A stretch of DNA of 64,000 nucleotides from CAWDXG01 sp963822115 (lineage in GTDB: Bacteria; Myxococcota_A; Polyangia; Polyangiales; Polyangiaceae). The first letter of the stretch is position 1; the number at the start of each line of letters is the position of its first letter. Below the pieces are notes generated by a model. It was not told where the DNA came from, did not search any database, and was given only the letters and a program-made list of their open reading frames with translations. Below are positions 27,899 to 40,560 of the stretch, in pieces. Location of the stretch: positions 411,580 to 475,579 of the forward strand of contig CAWGGM010000006.1 in NCBI GenBank assembly GCA_963822115.1, in the 5' to 3' direction. A program made the position numbers and the translations under genes.

Positions 27899-29097
27899 CC
27901 GAGCTGCACCCTGCGGAAGGCGGGCTCGGTCACCAGCGGCGCCGACAGGCGACCGGCCTCTGCCGCCTGGATCAGCGCGGCCCAGCCCACCGTCGAAAGC
28001 TGACGGCTGGACAGCAGCGGCTTCAGCAGCGCTTCGGAGACGGGCTTTTGGCCCACGTCGTAGAGAGCGGCGGCGGCCAGACCGCGCAGCGCCTCGCGGC
28101 GGGAGTTCTTCGTGGTGTCGACGAGCATCTTCTCGAGATCCGACCGACCGTGGTCCCGCGCCAGGTATAGCGCAGCGCGGAGCCCTGTCGCGTCGCACGG
28201 CGACGAGGCCTTCACCATGTTCTCGAGCATCGGCCGGGCACCTGTGACCCGCGAGGCGGCCAGCCGGAACAGGAAAGTGGGGTCGCGGTCCGCGCTGGGG
28301 CGATCGCTGAGACGCGCCACGAGCTCGACGGTCGGCCGGATCGACGGGGCCGGCTCGTCGTCGCCGCCGAGCGCCCAGGCCACCATGGTCCACGCCGCCC
28401 GTGCACTGTTCGGCCCCTCGCGCGCCCGGTCGCGGGCTTCTTTCAGGGGCTTCGGATCGCCGGCGCGCGTGGCGATCTCGCCGAGCACGAGCCAGCGGCC
28501 GAGGTGACGCTCGGCGTCGCGCAGCACGGCCAGCGCCGGCGCGATGGCCACGGGCAACGGCGGGCCCCAGAGCAGCGGAACGAAGACCTCGACGCACAGA
28601 TCGATGCGATGGCTCTCCTTGATCTTCGGCGCCACCGACGCGATGTGCTGGCCGTTCGACTCGCTGCGCGCCACCCGTGCGACCTCGGCAGCGAAGGCCA
28701 GGTGCGGGTGACGACTGGCCGCGATGCGCGCCAGCGGATCGGCCAGCGACGGGTCCGCGACGAAGGCTGCCGCCGAAAGCGTCGACAGCCCGCCCGAGTC
28801 GTCGCTGCCGAGCGCGCGCTTGATCTGCGCTATCGCGCGGCGTTCACCCTGCTCGGCCAGCGCGCGGACTGCTGCCGCGTACAGCGGACGCTGGTACGTT
28901 CCGCGTTTGACCAGAGTCTCGAGCGCCTTCTGCAGGGCTTCGCGGACTCGCGGCGAATGTGGCGCCAGCATCCGGAGCGTTCCACCCAGGCGTGCCTCCT
29001 GGGCGGGCTTGCGCCGCAGGGCGGACACGACGTCCGCCTCCAGACGCGACAGCAAGTCGTCCTCGAAAACCTCCCCCGGAGCCGCCCTCTTCACCAT
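27886..29097 (-). CDS. HEAT-repeat-like protein of unknown function
   Basis: 403-aa, Ala/Leu/Arg-rich, apparently all-helical protein. Repeating helical pairs of about 35-40 residues (YAAAVRALAEQGERRAIAQI; LADPLARIAASRHPHLAFAA; GLRAALYLARDHGRSDLEKM) resemble HEAT or PBS-lyase repeats. No signal peptide or catalytic motif is visible, so a cytoplasmic scaffold is likely. The ATG at 29097 is favoured over an upstream one at 29121, with modest certainty. The end overlaps the metallopeptidase start by 13 bp, so a role in making or controlling that protease is possible but unproven. Confidence 0.65.
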   Translation of the reverse strand: MVKRAAPGEVFEDDLLSRLEADVVSALRRKPAQEARLGGTLRMLAPHSPRVREALQKALETLVKRGTYQRPLYAAAVRALAEQGERRAIAQIKRALGSDDSGGLSTLSAAAFVADPSLADPLARIAASRHPHLAFAAEVARVARSESNGQHIASVAPKIKESHRIDLCVEVFVPLLWGPPLPVAIAPALAVLRDAERHLGRWLVLGEIATRAGDPKPLKEARDRAREGPNSARAAWTMVAWALGGDDEPAPSIRPTVELVARLSDRPSADRDPTFLFRLAASRVTGARPMLENMVKASSPCDATGLRAALYLARDHGRSDLEKMLVDTTKNSRREALRGLAAAALYDVGQKPVSEALLKPLLSSRQLSTVGWAALIQAAEAGRLSAPLVTEPAFRRVQLGWVE

Positions 29098-29332
29098 CAG
29101 GCCAGTGCATGAAGGTACCACCGATCGGAGGGCGCCTGGCCCTCGAAAACGCCGAACGCTCCGGCAGGCGGCCCATCGGCGCCCGGCGCGAGCGAATCAG
29201 GGACGAAGCTGGTCCGTCGAACCCCAAAAGCAGCACTGCAAACACCACATGGGAGGCGGAGATCGCCGGCCTGGAGCCGTTGTTGCCCAATTGCGACTCG
29301 TGCACTAGCCTCCCCGTCCACAGGAGAACCCG

Positions 29333-29788
29333 ATGCGCAAAGCTGTTTCTGCCTTCGTTCTGTCCACTATTGTCCCAGCGCTCGTGCTCGTCGCCTGCAA
29401 GAAGAACGACGCGCAGCAGCCGCCGCCGCAGCAGCCCTATGGCCAGCAGCCCTATGGCCAGCAGCCCTACGGCCAACAGCCCTACGGCCAACAGCCCTAT
29501 GGCACCGCCACTGCTCCCTACGGCACCGCGCCCGCGCCGACGGGATACGGCACGGCCCCCGCGCCGACCGGCTACGGAACGGCGCCCACGGCGACCGGAA
29601 CGATGTCGCAGCCGAGCCCGATGGCGTTTCCATGCCAAACCGACGCGCAGTGCCTGACGCACCGCTGCAACACCCAGGCGGGCAAGTGCGCCTGGCCGTG
29701 CCACTCCAACGCCGACTGCCAGCCCGGCTTCCAGTGCGTGACGCCGGCGTGCGTGCCGGCCGTCGGGGGACAGCAGCCCACGCAGTAA
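29333..29788 (+). CDS. PYGQQ-repeat, Cys-rich lipoprotein
   Basis: 151-aa predicted lipoprotein. Lipobox LVLVAC (C22) followed by KK. Residues about 28-90 are low-complexity: five PYGQQ-type repeats, then APTGYGTA repeats. The C-terminal 55 residues hold eight cysteines in a pattern (CQTDAQCLTHRCNTQAGKC...) common in short disulfide-rich modules of myxobacterial surface proteins. Good Shine-Dalgarno AGGAGA ends 6 bp before the ATG. The tyrosine/glutamine repeats could support a sticky or aggregating tether; that is speculation. Confidence 0.75.
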   Translation: MRKAVSAFVLSTIVPALVLVACKKNDAQQPPPQQPYGQQPYGQQPYGQQPYGQQPYGTATAPYGTAPAPTGYGTAPAPTGYGTAPTATGTMSQPSPMAFPCQTDAQCLTHRCNTQAGKCAWPCHSNADCQPGFQCVTPACVPAVGGQQPTQ

Positions 29789-29840
29789 CCCGTCCCGCCC
29801 CCCGAGCGTGGGCGGGCGAGCACTTGAAGTTCTGGCGATA

Positions 29841-30179
29841 GTGAGCGCAATCACCGAAGCCGAGTACGAGCAGCGCGCGGCACCCGAGCTCCGTGCGCTG
29901 CTCGACGCGCTCGACGCGCTCGACGACGAAGGCGTCGAAGCGGAGCTGGAGAGCGACATCCTGACGCTGGAGTTTGCCGACGGCGCTCGCTACGTCGTCA
30001 ATTCGCACCGCGCCGCCCGCCAAATCTGGATGGCCGCCGACCGCAATGCCTGGCACTTCGACTGGCTGCCCGCCGAACAGCGCTGGGTCGCCGCGAAAAC
30101 CGGCGACGAGCTCTGGGCCACGCTCCAGCGCGTGATCTCCGCCAAGCTCGGCCGCAACGTCGCGCTCACACGCGGGTAG
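29841..30179 (+). CDS. cyaY: frataxin-like iron donor/regulator
   Basis: 112-aa cytosolic frataxin homologue that binds iron and modulates cysteine-desulfurase-driven Fe-S assembly. Seen: an acidic first helix (EAEYEQRAAPELRALLDALD, then ALDDEGVEAEL), then the strands DILTLEFADGARYVVN, a QIWMAADRNAWHFDW stretch close to the conserved QIWLA...GGxHFxY, and a C-terminal helix TGDELWATLQRVISAKL. Length matches CyaY. GTG start at 29841. The cysteine desulfurase at 1-844 is a candidate partner but is 29 kb away. Confidence 0.88.
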   Translation: MSAITEAEYEQRAAPELRALLDALDALDDEGVEAELESDILTLEFADGARYVVNSHRAARQIWMAADRNAWHFDWLPAEQRWVAAKTGDELWATLQRVISAKLGRNVALTRG

Positions 30180-30264
30180 CGCGGCGCGCGGAGCGCCCGC
30201 TCCCTTCTCATGGGCTGCCCCCCACGGTTGCCGGCGCGGCACGTTGCGGCGCGCCGTGCGCGCC

Positions 30265-30308
30265 GCGGGCCCGCCAAGCGCGGTCGCTCCGCGCCCGCGC
30301 GGGGGCCC
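30265..30308. repeat. dispersed GGGCCC element, copy
   Basis: GCGGGCCCGCCAAGCGCGG, CGCTCCGCGCCCG and CGGGGGCCC, almost identical to 13926-13970, including an ATGGGCTGCCCCC block about 50 bp upstream. It sits between convergent cyaY and the beta-helix gene and ends 6 bp from the latter's stop. Confidence 0.85.
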
Positions 30309-30313
30309 GAACG

Positions 30314-31924
30314 TCAATCCCGCGCGCGCCGCCGCGTCGCGACGCCCAGAGCCAGCAATCCGAGCGCCAGCGACCACGGCGCGCCGTCACTAGAACGCGC
30401 CGCGCGACAGCCGCATCCGCCGCTGCTGCCCGGTGTGGACTGCGCGGCGGAACTGCCGCCCGCGCCGCCGCTGTTGCTCCCACCCGCCGCGCCGCCGGTC
30501 GAGCCCGCCGCGCCGCTCGAGCCGCCGGTGGCGGAACCGCCGCCGCCCCCTGCACCCGCACCGCCAGCGCCCCCGCTTCCACCGTTGCCGCCACCGGACT
30601 TGAGCCCGTCCTGCGGCTTCCAACCCGGATTGGTCCCCTCACCCTGGTAGGCGCCGCGGTAGGTGAAGTCCTTCTGCGTGCCGTTGAAGTCGCGGTCGTA
30701 GTCGGTGTCGGTCTTGATGCTGGAGAGGTCGATCGCCGCGCCGTGCAGGGCGCTGCCGCTCTTCGGGTAGAAGTCCATCTGCCCCAGCGTGAGACCGGGA
30801 TTGACTACGTAGTTGCCGGCGTTGGCGACGCTGTCGGTCACGTCGTCGTGCTCGTTCGTCATCGTGCCGGACAAGGGCGTCGCCGCGAAGATGGCGTTGC
30901 CCGTCACGAAGCTCACGCCGCTCGGCGCCGCGCCGAACGAGATCCCCTGTGCGGTACCGTAGATGGTGTTGTTGTAGACGATGGCGTCGATCACGGTCTT
31001 GCCGGCGTGATCCATGAAGTGGATCGCCTGGTGCTTGGAATCGACGAAGAGATTGTCGTGCACGTGCACGCGACCCGTCGCCTGCAGCAGCGCGTCGTCG
31101 TCGTTGTGGAAGAAGAAGTTGCCGTAGATCTCGTAGTGATCCTGGCTGCCGGGCCCTGAATCCGGGAAGCCGTCCACCAGCAGGTTCGGACGCGCACCAT
31201 CGGGGCTCGGGTTGTTCTCCTTCAGGAAGACGTTGTTGCGGATGATGGTCGTACGCACGTCCGTCGGCACCTGCGACACGTCGTTCTGCTGCCGGTCGAT
31301 CTGCTGCTTGATCTCCATGTTGTAGCCGAGCGTGTGGCGGTAGAGGTTCTCCTCGATGAGCCCGCCGATGAACGCCTCGCTGCCGTCGGAGTTGCCCAGA
31401 TACATGCCCGTTCCGGCGCCGTCGATGACGTTGTCGCGGATGATCCAGTTCCAGCTGACGATCTTGGTGCTGATGCCGACCGTCTGCTGATCCGTGCCAC
31501 CGCCGTCGTGATGCGTGATGGTGCAGCCCTCCACGGTGATGTCATGCGTCCAGTGCCCGGCGGTGCCGTTGGCCTTGATAGCGTCCACACCGGCGATGTC
31601 CTGCCCGTCGAAGGTGATGTCCTTGATGACGATGTACGCCGCATCCTGCAGATCGATGGTATTGCAGCACGACTTCGCGAGCAGGCGCGCCGGCGCGCCG
31701 CTAGCCGGCCCCTCGATGGTGATGGGCTTGCCGGGCGCGCCGCTCATGCCGTGGATGCTGAGCCCGCCGTCGTAGTCACCGGCCGCGAGCTCCAGCGTGT
31801 CGCCGGGCTGAAGCGTCGCGAACTTCGTCTTGAAGTTCGACGGATCCGCCGGCACGACCGCCGCGTGAGCCACAGAGGAAACGAATACACAGCCGAGAGC
31901 GGCACCCATCAACGCGCAACGCAT
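30314..31924 (-). CDS. secreted right-handed beta-helix protein with MYXO-CTERM tail
   Basis: 536-aa exported protein. Signal peptide ending SSVAHA (about 22). Residues about 30-420 follow the pattern of parallel beta-helix proteins, with repeated rungs (AAYIVIKDITFDGQDI; THDITVEGCTITHHDGG; RTTIIRNNVFLKENN; DHYEIYGNFFFHND; VHVHDNLFVDS), typical of polysaccharide lyases and related carbohydrate-active proteins. A Gly/Ser linker (about 445-500) leads to GGCGCRAA, a hydrophobic helix and RRRARD, the layout of a MYXO-CTERM sorting signal that myxosortase processes for surface display. Substrate unknown; lyase activity is inferred from fold only. Confidence 0.85.
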   Translation of the reverse strand: MRCALMGAALGCVFVSSVAHAAVVPADPSNFKTKFATLQPGDTLELAAGDYDGGLSIHGMSGAPGKPITIEGPASGAPARLLAKSCCNTIDLQDAAYIVIKDITFDGQDIAGVDAIKANGTAGHWTHDITVEGCTITHHDGGGTDQQTVGISTKIVSWNWIIRDNVIDGAGTGMYLGNSDGSEAFIGGLIEENLYRHTLGYNMEIKQQIDRQQNDVSQVPTDVRTTIIRNNVFLKENNPSPDGARPNLLVDGFPDSGPGSQDHYEIYGNFFFHNDDDALLQATGRVHVHDNLFVDSKHQAIHFMDHAGKTVIDAIVYNNTIYGTAQGISFGAAPSGVSFVTGNAIFAATPLSGTMTNEHDDVTDSVANAGNYVVNPGLTLGQMDFYPKSGSALHGAAIDLSSIKTDTDYDRDFNGTQKDFTYRGAYQGEGTNPGWKPQDGLKSGGGNGGSGGAGGAGAGGGGGSATGGSSGAAGSTGGAAGGSNSGGAGGSSAAQSTPGSSGGCGCRAARSSDGAPWSLALGLLALGVATRRRARD

Positions 31925-31961
31925 CCCGCGCAGTCTACACCGCGCGCGTCACGCTGCCCAA

Positions 31962-33146
31962 TCACGACGGCGGCTTGTAGTGGCTCTCGCAGCCGAATTC
32001 CACGTCGATCTTGGCCTTGGGATCGTTGTCGACGGCGTTGCAGGTACCGCCGCACAGCAGGATCGTGGTCGGGTTCTTGTTGTCGTCGAAGTACCAGTAG
32101 TAACCGGTGGTGCCCGCCGGCGGACACTGGCTCTTGTCCTTCACGCGCAGGATTTCCTTGGGCGGCGGGTTGCCGCCGGGCAGGTAGTTCACGTTCACCT
32201 TGTTCGGGTCGATCGTGCCACTCTTGGGGTTGGGGGGGACCGCGTAGACGCACGGCACCTTGGCGTCGCTCGTGACGCCCTGGGCAAGAGCGTCGAACAC
32301 CGGCCCGAACTGCTGCAGGCACAGGTCGCCGGAGATACCGCCGGTCTGCTGCACCAGGTCCATGTAGACCTTGCCCGCCGCCGCGGAGATCAACGTGCAC
32401 GGCGCCTGCCACGGCGGCGCAGAGGAGAAGATACCGTCGAACTTCCAGTTGCCGGAGTAGAACAGCGTTGGATCCACACTGTTGACCCAGCCGATGAACG
32501 CCGACGCCGAGTTGTAGGGGCCGTCTGTGGCGTTGTCGTCCGAGACCACGAGGAAGTACTTGAGAGAGCCAGGCCGGAGCATGCTCTTGTACTTCGGGTA
32601 CTCGCTCACGAATTTGTCCAGGGCGTCGTTGCTGCCGACCGAGGTCGGCACGTGCAGATAGTGCTTCGCCGGGTTCGAGTCGTTCGGGCAGCTGCCGGAA
32701 CCGAGTGGCGCAGGTATGCAGATGTCGGTGCTGCTGATCAGGACGACGTGCAGGTCGATCCCGGAGTTGCTGAGCTTGCTCGAGAACGGGCCCATGTTCT
32801 GCTGAACCCACTTCGACTCGAGATCCATGCTGCCGGAGGTGTCCACGGCAACGATGATGTCGGCGGGGAGCACGCCCGTCTTCGCCACAGCACCCGTCGA
32901 GACGCAGCCGCCATCGGGGCCGAGCCCGCCGCCGCTGCCGCCGGTACTCGAGCCGCCGGCATTGAAGGCACCGATGCCGCCGGTGTTGCTGGATCCGCCG
33001 CCGCCCGAAGCAGCAGCACCGCCGGTTCCGCTACTCGAGCCGCCGTAGCCGTTCACGTTCGAACCGCCGTCGCCGCCACCAGAAGCACTGCACGCCGCGA
33101 CCCACACGATCGCGATTCCGACAGAAGCAAGTGTTCGCAGTCTCAT
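31962..33146 (-). CDS. VWA-type lipoprotein
   Basis: 394-aa predicted lipoprotein. The signal peptide ends at VAAC (C19), followed by about 60 residues of Gly/Ser linker. A von Willebrand A-like domain begins at DIIVAVDTSGSM, the metal-ion-dependent adhesion site DxSxS. KYFLVVSDDNATDG is the likely later strand with acidic residues. Several cysteines lie in the second half. VWA domains bind protein or matrix ligands through the metal. A second VWA lipoprotein with the same layout is encoded at 45557-46738. Confidence 0.82.
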   Translation of the reverse strand: MRLRTLASVGIAIVWVAACSASGGGDGGSNVNGYGGSSSGTGGAAASGGGGSSNTGGIGAFNAGGSSTGGSGGGLGPDGGCVSTGAVAKTGVLPADIIVAVDTSGSMDLESKWVQQNMGPFSSKLSNSGIDLHVVLISSTDICIPAPLGSGSCPNDSNPAKHYLHVPTSVGSNDALDKFVSEYPKYKSMLRPGSLKYFLVVSDDNATDGPYNSASAFIGWVNSVDPTLFYSGNWKFDGIFSSAPPWQAPCTLISAAAGKVYMDLVQQTGGISGDLCLQQFGPVFDALAQGVTSDAKVPCVYAVPPNPKSGTIDPNKVNVNYLPGGNPPPKEILRVKDKSQCPPAGTTGYYWYFDDNKNPTTILLCGGTCNAVDNDPKAKIDVEFGCESHYKPPS

Positions 33147-33306
33147 TGGTGCCTCCAGGAAGTGTCCGGCCCGTGGGCCAATGGTTGCGCGGGATCGTGA
33201 GCACTGTCAAGTGATGCCGGCGTGACGCGATGCGCAACGTCGCGCGACGAGGCCGGGCGGCACCGCGCGGCGCGAGCGTTGCGTATCTGCGACGTGTTGG
33301 GGCTGC

Positions 33307-33346
33307 CAGGACCCCCCAACCAGAACGCCCGATCGAAGGGGTCCTG
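33307..33346 (-). terminator. possible hairpin after ileS
   Basis: CAGGACCCC / GGGGTCCTG, a perfect 9-bp stem with a 22-nt loop, about 30 bp beyond the ileS stop. No T-run, so function is uncertain. Confidence 0.35.
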
Positions 33347-33375
33347 CCGGCTACCGGACGTGAAGCGCGCGCGGT

Positions 33376-37105
<3,730 letters not shown>

Positions 37106-37203
37106 TCATTGGGGTTCGGCCGCGCCGCGGCGCCACATTCGCCCGGATCCGGACGAACACGGCACAAGGGCCACAGGCCGTCGCGTATAGCATTGCCGAA
37201 GGA

Positions 37204-37435
37204 TTTCGGCGGGGGGGCGGCTTGGCGCGGCGCGGGGGGCGGCGCGGCGCGGCGCGGGGGGCGGCTTGGCGCGGCGCGGGGGGCGGCGCGGCGCGGCGCG
37301 GGGGGCGGCGCGGCGCGGCGCGGGGGGCGCTGGCGCGGCGCGGGGGGCTGGCGCGGCGCGGCGCGGGGGGCGGCTTGGCGCGGCGCGGGGGGCTGGCGCG
37401 GCGCGGCGCGGGGGGCGGCTCGGCGCGGCGCTATG
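37204..37435. repeat. GGCGCGG/GGGGGCGGC simple-sequence block
   Basis: About 230 bp of nearly pure G/C repeats built from GGCGCGGCGCGGGGGGC and GCTTGGCGC units, lying upstream of ileS. Such tracts are prone to slippage and sequencing error. Confidence 0.9.
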
Positions 37436-37462
37436 GATTATGTCAACTGCTGGCGCTCCGCC

Positions 37463-37770
37463 GTGCATTTCCGCCCTCCCGGACGCCTGACGACACCGAA
37501 ATGCACGCCACACGTGCATTTCCCGCCCTCCCGGACGCCTGACGACACCGAAATGCACGCCACACGTGCATTTCCCGCCCTCCCGGACGCCTGACGACAC
37601 CGAAATGCACGCCACACGTGCATTTCCGCCCTCCCGGACGCCTGACGACACCGAAATGCACGCCACACGTGCATTTCCGCCCTCCCGGACGCCTGACAGC
37701 ACCGAAATGCACGCCACACGTGCATTTCCGCCCTCCCGGACGCCTGACAGCATAGAAATGCACGCGCGCT
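37463..37770. repeat. 51/52-bp palindromic tandem array (6 units)
   Basis: GTGCATTTC begins at 37463, 37514, 37566, 37618, 37669 and 37720. The core CTCCCGGACGCCTGA is shared with the 11773 array. Junctions GAAATGCAC-GCCACAC-GTGCATTTC form 9-bp stems with 7-nt loops. The 52-bp steps come from one extra C in TTTCCCGCC. Confidence 0.96.
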
Positions 37771-37856
37771 GCCCTGTCTCATGGGCGGGCTGCCCTCCGC
37801 CCTGCGCCGCGCTGCGCGCGCCGCCGCAATACCGCGAGCTCCGCGCTTCGCGCTCC

Positions 37857-37895
37857 GCGGGCCCCCAAACCCGGGCTACGCCCGGCCGGGGGCCC
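37857..37895. repeat. dispersed GGGCCC element, divergent copy
   Basis: GCGGGCCCCCAAACCCGGGC followed by CGGCCGGGGGCCC; preceded by GGGCGGGCTGCCCTCC, the equivalent of the GGGCTGCCCCC block beside other copies. Confidence 0.7.
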
Positions 37896-37899
37896 AACG

Positions 37900-38895
37900 A
37901 CACGTCGCGCCCGCCCCTTCACGTCGCGCCCGCCCTTCACGCCGCTCCCGTCCCTTCGCGTCGCGCCGTCCCTTCACGTCGCGCCCGCCCACTCCGCGTC
38001 GCGCCCGCCCTTCACGTCGCGCCGCCCCTTCGCGTCGCGCCGCCCCTTCACGTCGCGCCCGCACTCCACGTCGCGCCCGCACTCCACGTCGCTCCCGTCC
38101 CTTCGCGCGCCCGCGCTTCACCTCGCGCCGCACTTCACGTCGCGCTCGACGAACCCCCGCCCCTTCACGTCGCGCCGCGCACTCCACGTCGCGCCCGCAC
38201 TCCACGTCGCGCCCGCACTCCACGTCGCGCCCGCACTCCACGTCGCGCCCGCACTCCACGTCGCGCCCGCACTCCACGTCGCGCCCGCACTCCACGTCGC
38301 GCCCGCACTCCACGTCGCGCCCGCACTCCACGTCGCTCCCGTCCCTTCGCGCGCCCGCGCTTCACCTCGCGCCGCACTCCACGTCGCGCTCGACGAACCC
38401 CCGCCCTCCACGTCGCGCCCGCACTCCACGTCGCGCCCGCACTCCACGTCGCGCCCGCACTCCACGTCGCGCCCGCACTCCACGTCGCGCCCGCACTCCA
38501 CGTCGCTCCCGTCCCTTCGCGCGCCCGCGCTTCACCTCGCGCCGCACTTCACGTCGCGCTCGACGAACCCCCGCCCCTTCACGTCGCGCCCCCCGCACTC
38601 CACGTCGCGCCCGCACTCCACGTCGCGCCCGCACTCCACGTCGCTCCCGTCCCTTCGCGCGCCCGCGCTTCACCTCGCGCCGCACTTCACGTCGCGCTCG
38701 ACGAACCCCCGCGCTTCACGTCGTGCGCGCCCCTTCACGTCGTGCCCGCCCTCGGCGTCGCGCTCCGAACTTCACGTCGCGCCCGCCCTGCTCGTCCCCG
38801 CACGTCGCGCCGCACTTCACGTCGCGCCGCACTTCACGTCGCGCCGCACTTCACGTCGCGCCGCGCTTCACGTCGCGTCGCACTCCACGTCGCGC
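37900..38895. repeat. 18-bp CACGTCGCGCCCGCACTC array with higher-order repeats
   Basis: About 1 kb without a gene. ACTCCACGTCGCG recurs every 18 bp, for example 38181, 38199 and onward to about 38325, and again about 38408-38500. Blocks of 18-bp units are punctuated by a longer segment (TCCCGTCCCTTCGCGCGCCC through CTCGACGAACCCCCGCC) seen near 38091, 38333, 38508 and 38642. Every frame stays open in places, but only low-complexity Arg/Pro/Ser/Thr peptides result. Confidence 0.92.
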
Positions 38896-38904
38896 TCCGC
38901 GGCG

Positions 38905-39804
38905 TCAGCCGGCGCAGCAGCGGAACCCTGTCGAGTAGTCCGAGTAGGTGCGGTTGTGGGCGGTGGTGACGTAGAGGCAGCCTTGGCCGTTGATGACCGT
39001 GTCGACGTAGTAGCCGCCGCGGAAGGTGCCGGCTGGGTCGGATGTCCACTCGTGGAGGTTGCCCATCATGTCGTACAGGCCGTCTTCACTGACGCACTGG
39101 GTGCTTTCGCCGCACAGGTCGAGGCTGTCGGGGAGCTGGTCGAGGCAGGGGTCGTCGAGCTCGGCGGAGGTGAACGAGGCGTCGGGGCCGAAGAGCTGGA
39201 TGACGGGATGCTCGGAGCGCGAGTCGTTGCAGGCGCCGGGGATGCGCGTGTTTCCGTAGGGATAGGTGTTGCCGGCGGCGCCCTGGCAAGCGCGCAGCCA
39301 CTGGGTATTGGTGCACAGGTGCTTGCCGGACGCTTCGCACGCCGCCTCGGCCTGGTCGGCATTGATGTACGCTTGCGGCACGGCGCCCTGGATGGAGACG
39401 GCGCGCACGGGGGTCGAGCCGGGATTCTCGTAGGGCGACCAGGTGCTGACGCCGCCGACGGGTGTGACGAGCTCGAGCGAGGCCTCGTAGCGATCGACGC
39501 AGAAGGTATCGACGCGCACCATGCCCAGCGGGCAGCCGCCCTCCCCGGCCGCCTCGGTCAGCCCTTCGTTGGGCAGCGGGTACTTCGTGGGGTCACAGGT
39601 CCACGGCGCGTCGGCGCCTGCATCGGCGATGGCCCCGTCAATCGACGCGTCGCCCGCGTCGGTGAGCGCGGCATCGCCGCTGTCCTGCGGCGCACCGGCA
39701 CCGCCTTCCCACGCGCCGCCGCTGCCCCCAGCTCCAGTTCCGCGGGCTGGTGCGCCGGAACAGGCCGCCGCCAGCAAGGCAAGCACAAGAACGCTCTTCT
39801 TCAC
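38905..39804 (-). CDS. FGE/SUMF1-type lipoprotein
   Basis: 299-aa predicted lipoprotein. Signal peptide ending LLAAAC, then a Gly/Ala/Asp linker to about 65. The rest matches the formylglycine-generating-enzyme-sulfatase fold: GCPLGMVRVDTFCVDRYEAS, PVRAVSIQGAVPQAYINADQ, ASGKHLCTNTQWLRACQG, YPYGNTRIPGACNDSR, LYDMMGNLHEWTSDP and STGFRCCAG. True FGE uses two catalytic cysteines; the several here cannot be assigned by eye. Many bacterial members are binding or structural rather than sulfatase-activating, and no sulfatase gene is visible nearby. The GTG at 39804 gives the best signal peptide. Confidence 0.83.
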   Translation of the reverse strand: MKKSVLVLALLAAACSGAPARGTGAGGSGGAWEGGAGAPQDSGDAALTDAGDASIDGAIADAGADAPWTCDPTKYPLPNEGLTEAAGEGGCPLGMVRVDTFCVDRYEASLELVTPVGGVSTWSPYENPGSTPVRAVSIQGAVPQAYINADQAEAACEASGKHLCTNTQWLRACQGAAGNTYPYGNTRIPGACNDSRSEHPVIQLFGPDASFTSAELDDPCLDQLPDSLDLCGESTQCVSEDGLYDMMGNLHEWTSDPAGTFRGGYYVDTVINGQGCLYVTTAHNRTYSDYSTGFRCCAG

Positions 39805-39841
39805 GCCGGCGAGGATATCCGAACCCTCGCCGCGAGCCGCA

Positions 39842-39945
39842 CGCAATCGGCGGCGAAGCCCATCGCGACGCCGACTGCACGCAATCCGCGGCGCGCCGCG
39901 ACGCCGACTGCACGCAATCCGCGGCGCGCCGCGACGCCGCCGCGC
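39842..39945. repeat. 33-bp direct repeats
   Basis: GCGACGCCGACTGCACGCAA and the following 13 bp repeat with GCGACG at 39865, 39898 and 39931 (33-bp steps), preceded by a degenerate copy. They lie between the thiE stop and the FGE-type gene start. Confidence 0.8.
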
Positions 39946-40557
39946 TCAGCGCGGGATCCCGAGCGCGTCGAGCAGCGGCAGGGGGTCGTCGGCGAGCGCG
40001 GCGCCAATGGCTGCGACGCCGTCGGCGCCGGCGCGCACACAGGCGGCGGCGTTGTCGGCGTCGATGCCGCCGAGCGCGTAGAGGAGCGGCGGAGGGCCGC
40101 CGGCAATGCGCCGCGCATTCGCCAGACCCTCGAGCCCCAGCGGCGGATTGCCCTTGCGCGCTGCCATCACCGGCGACAGCACGATCGCGTCGGCGCCGCG
40201 CGCTTCGGCCTGCGTGGCGCCGTGGCAGGCGCGCGAGATCCACATGGCATCGCCTGCCAGGCGGCGCGCGTCGGCAGCTTCCACGCTGTGTTCACCGAGG
40301 TGCAGACCGTCCGCGTCGAGCAGCAGCGCGAGGTCGACGCGATCGTTGACGGCGAAGAGCTGCTCGCGCCGGTGGGCTGCTTCTGCCAGGCGACGGCCGA
40401 GCGTCATTCGCTGTCGCACGGGCAGCTCGCGATCGCGCAGCTGCAACATCACGCTGCCCGGCGCTGCCAGCGCGCACAGCCTGGTCAGGCGCTCGACCAG
40501 CGCGTCCGGCTCCAGGCGCGTCGTGTCGGTGATGGCGATCAGGCGCGGCGCCGGCAC
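39946..40557 (-). CDS. thiE: thiamine-phosphate synthase (ThiE/TenI family)
   Basis: 203-aa TIM-barrel enzyme that joins hydroxymethylpyrimidine-PP and thiazole phosphate to make thiamine phosphate. Seen: LIAITDTTRLEPDAL, VMLQLRDRELPVR, FAVNDRVDLALLLDADGLHLGE, ADAIVLSPVMA, and PLLYALGGIDADNAAACVRAGADGVAAIGA at the phosphate-binding end. Close to ThiE, but the TenI group (thiazole tautomerase) is similar, so the exact role is not settled. GTG start at 40557, 3 bp after the stop of the small lipoprotein gene. thiG is encoded 4.8 kb away on the same strand. Confidence 0.85.
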   Translation of the reverse strand: MPAPRLIAITDTTRLEPDALVERLTRLCALAAPGSVMLQLRDRELPVRQRMTLGRRLAEAAHRREQLFAVNDRVDLALLLDADGLHLGEHSVEAADARRLAGDAMWISRACHGATQAEARGADAIVLSPVMAARKGNPPLGLEGLANARRIAGGPPPLLYALGGIDADNAAACVRAGADGVAAIGAALADDPLPLLDALGIPR

Positions 40558-40560
40558 GCG

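Noticed and set aside
38905..39804. Sulfatase-activating enzyme (true FGE)
   Set aside because: The fold matches, but the lipid anchor, the absence of a nearby sulfatase and unassigned catalytic cysteines do not support that specific function.
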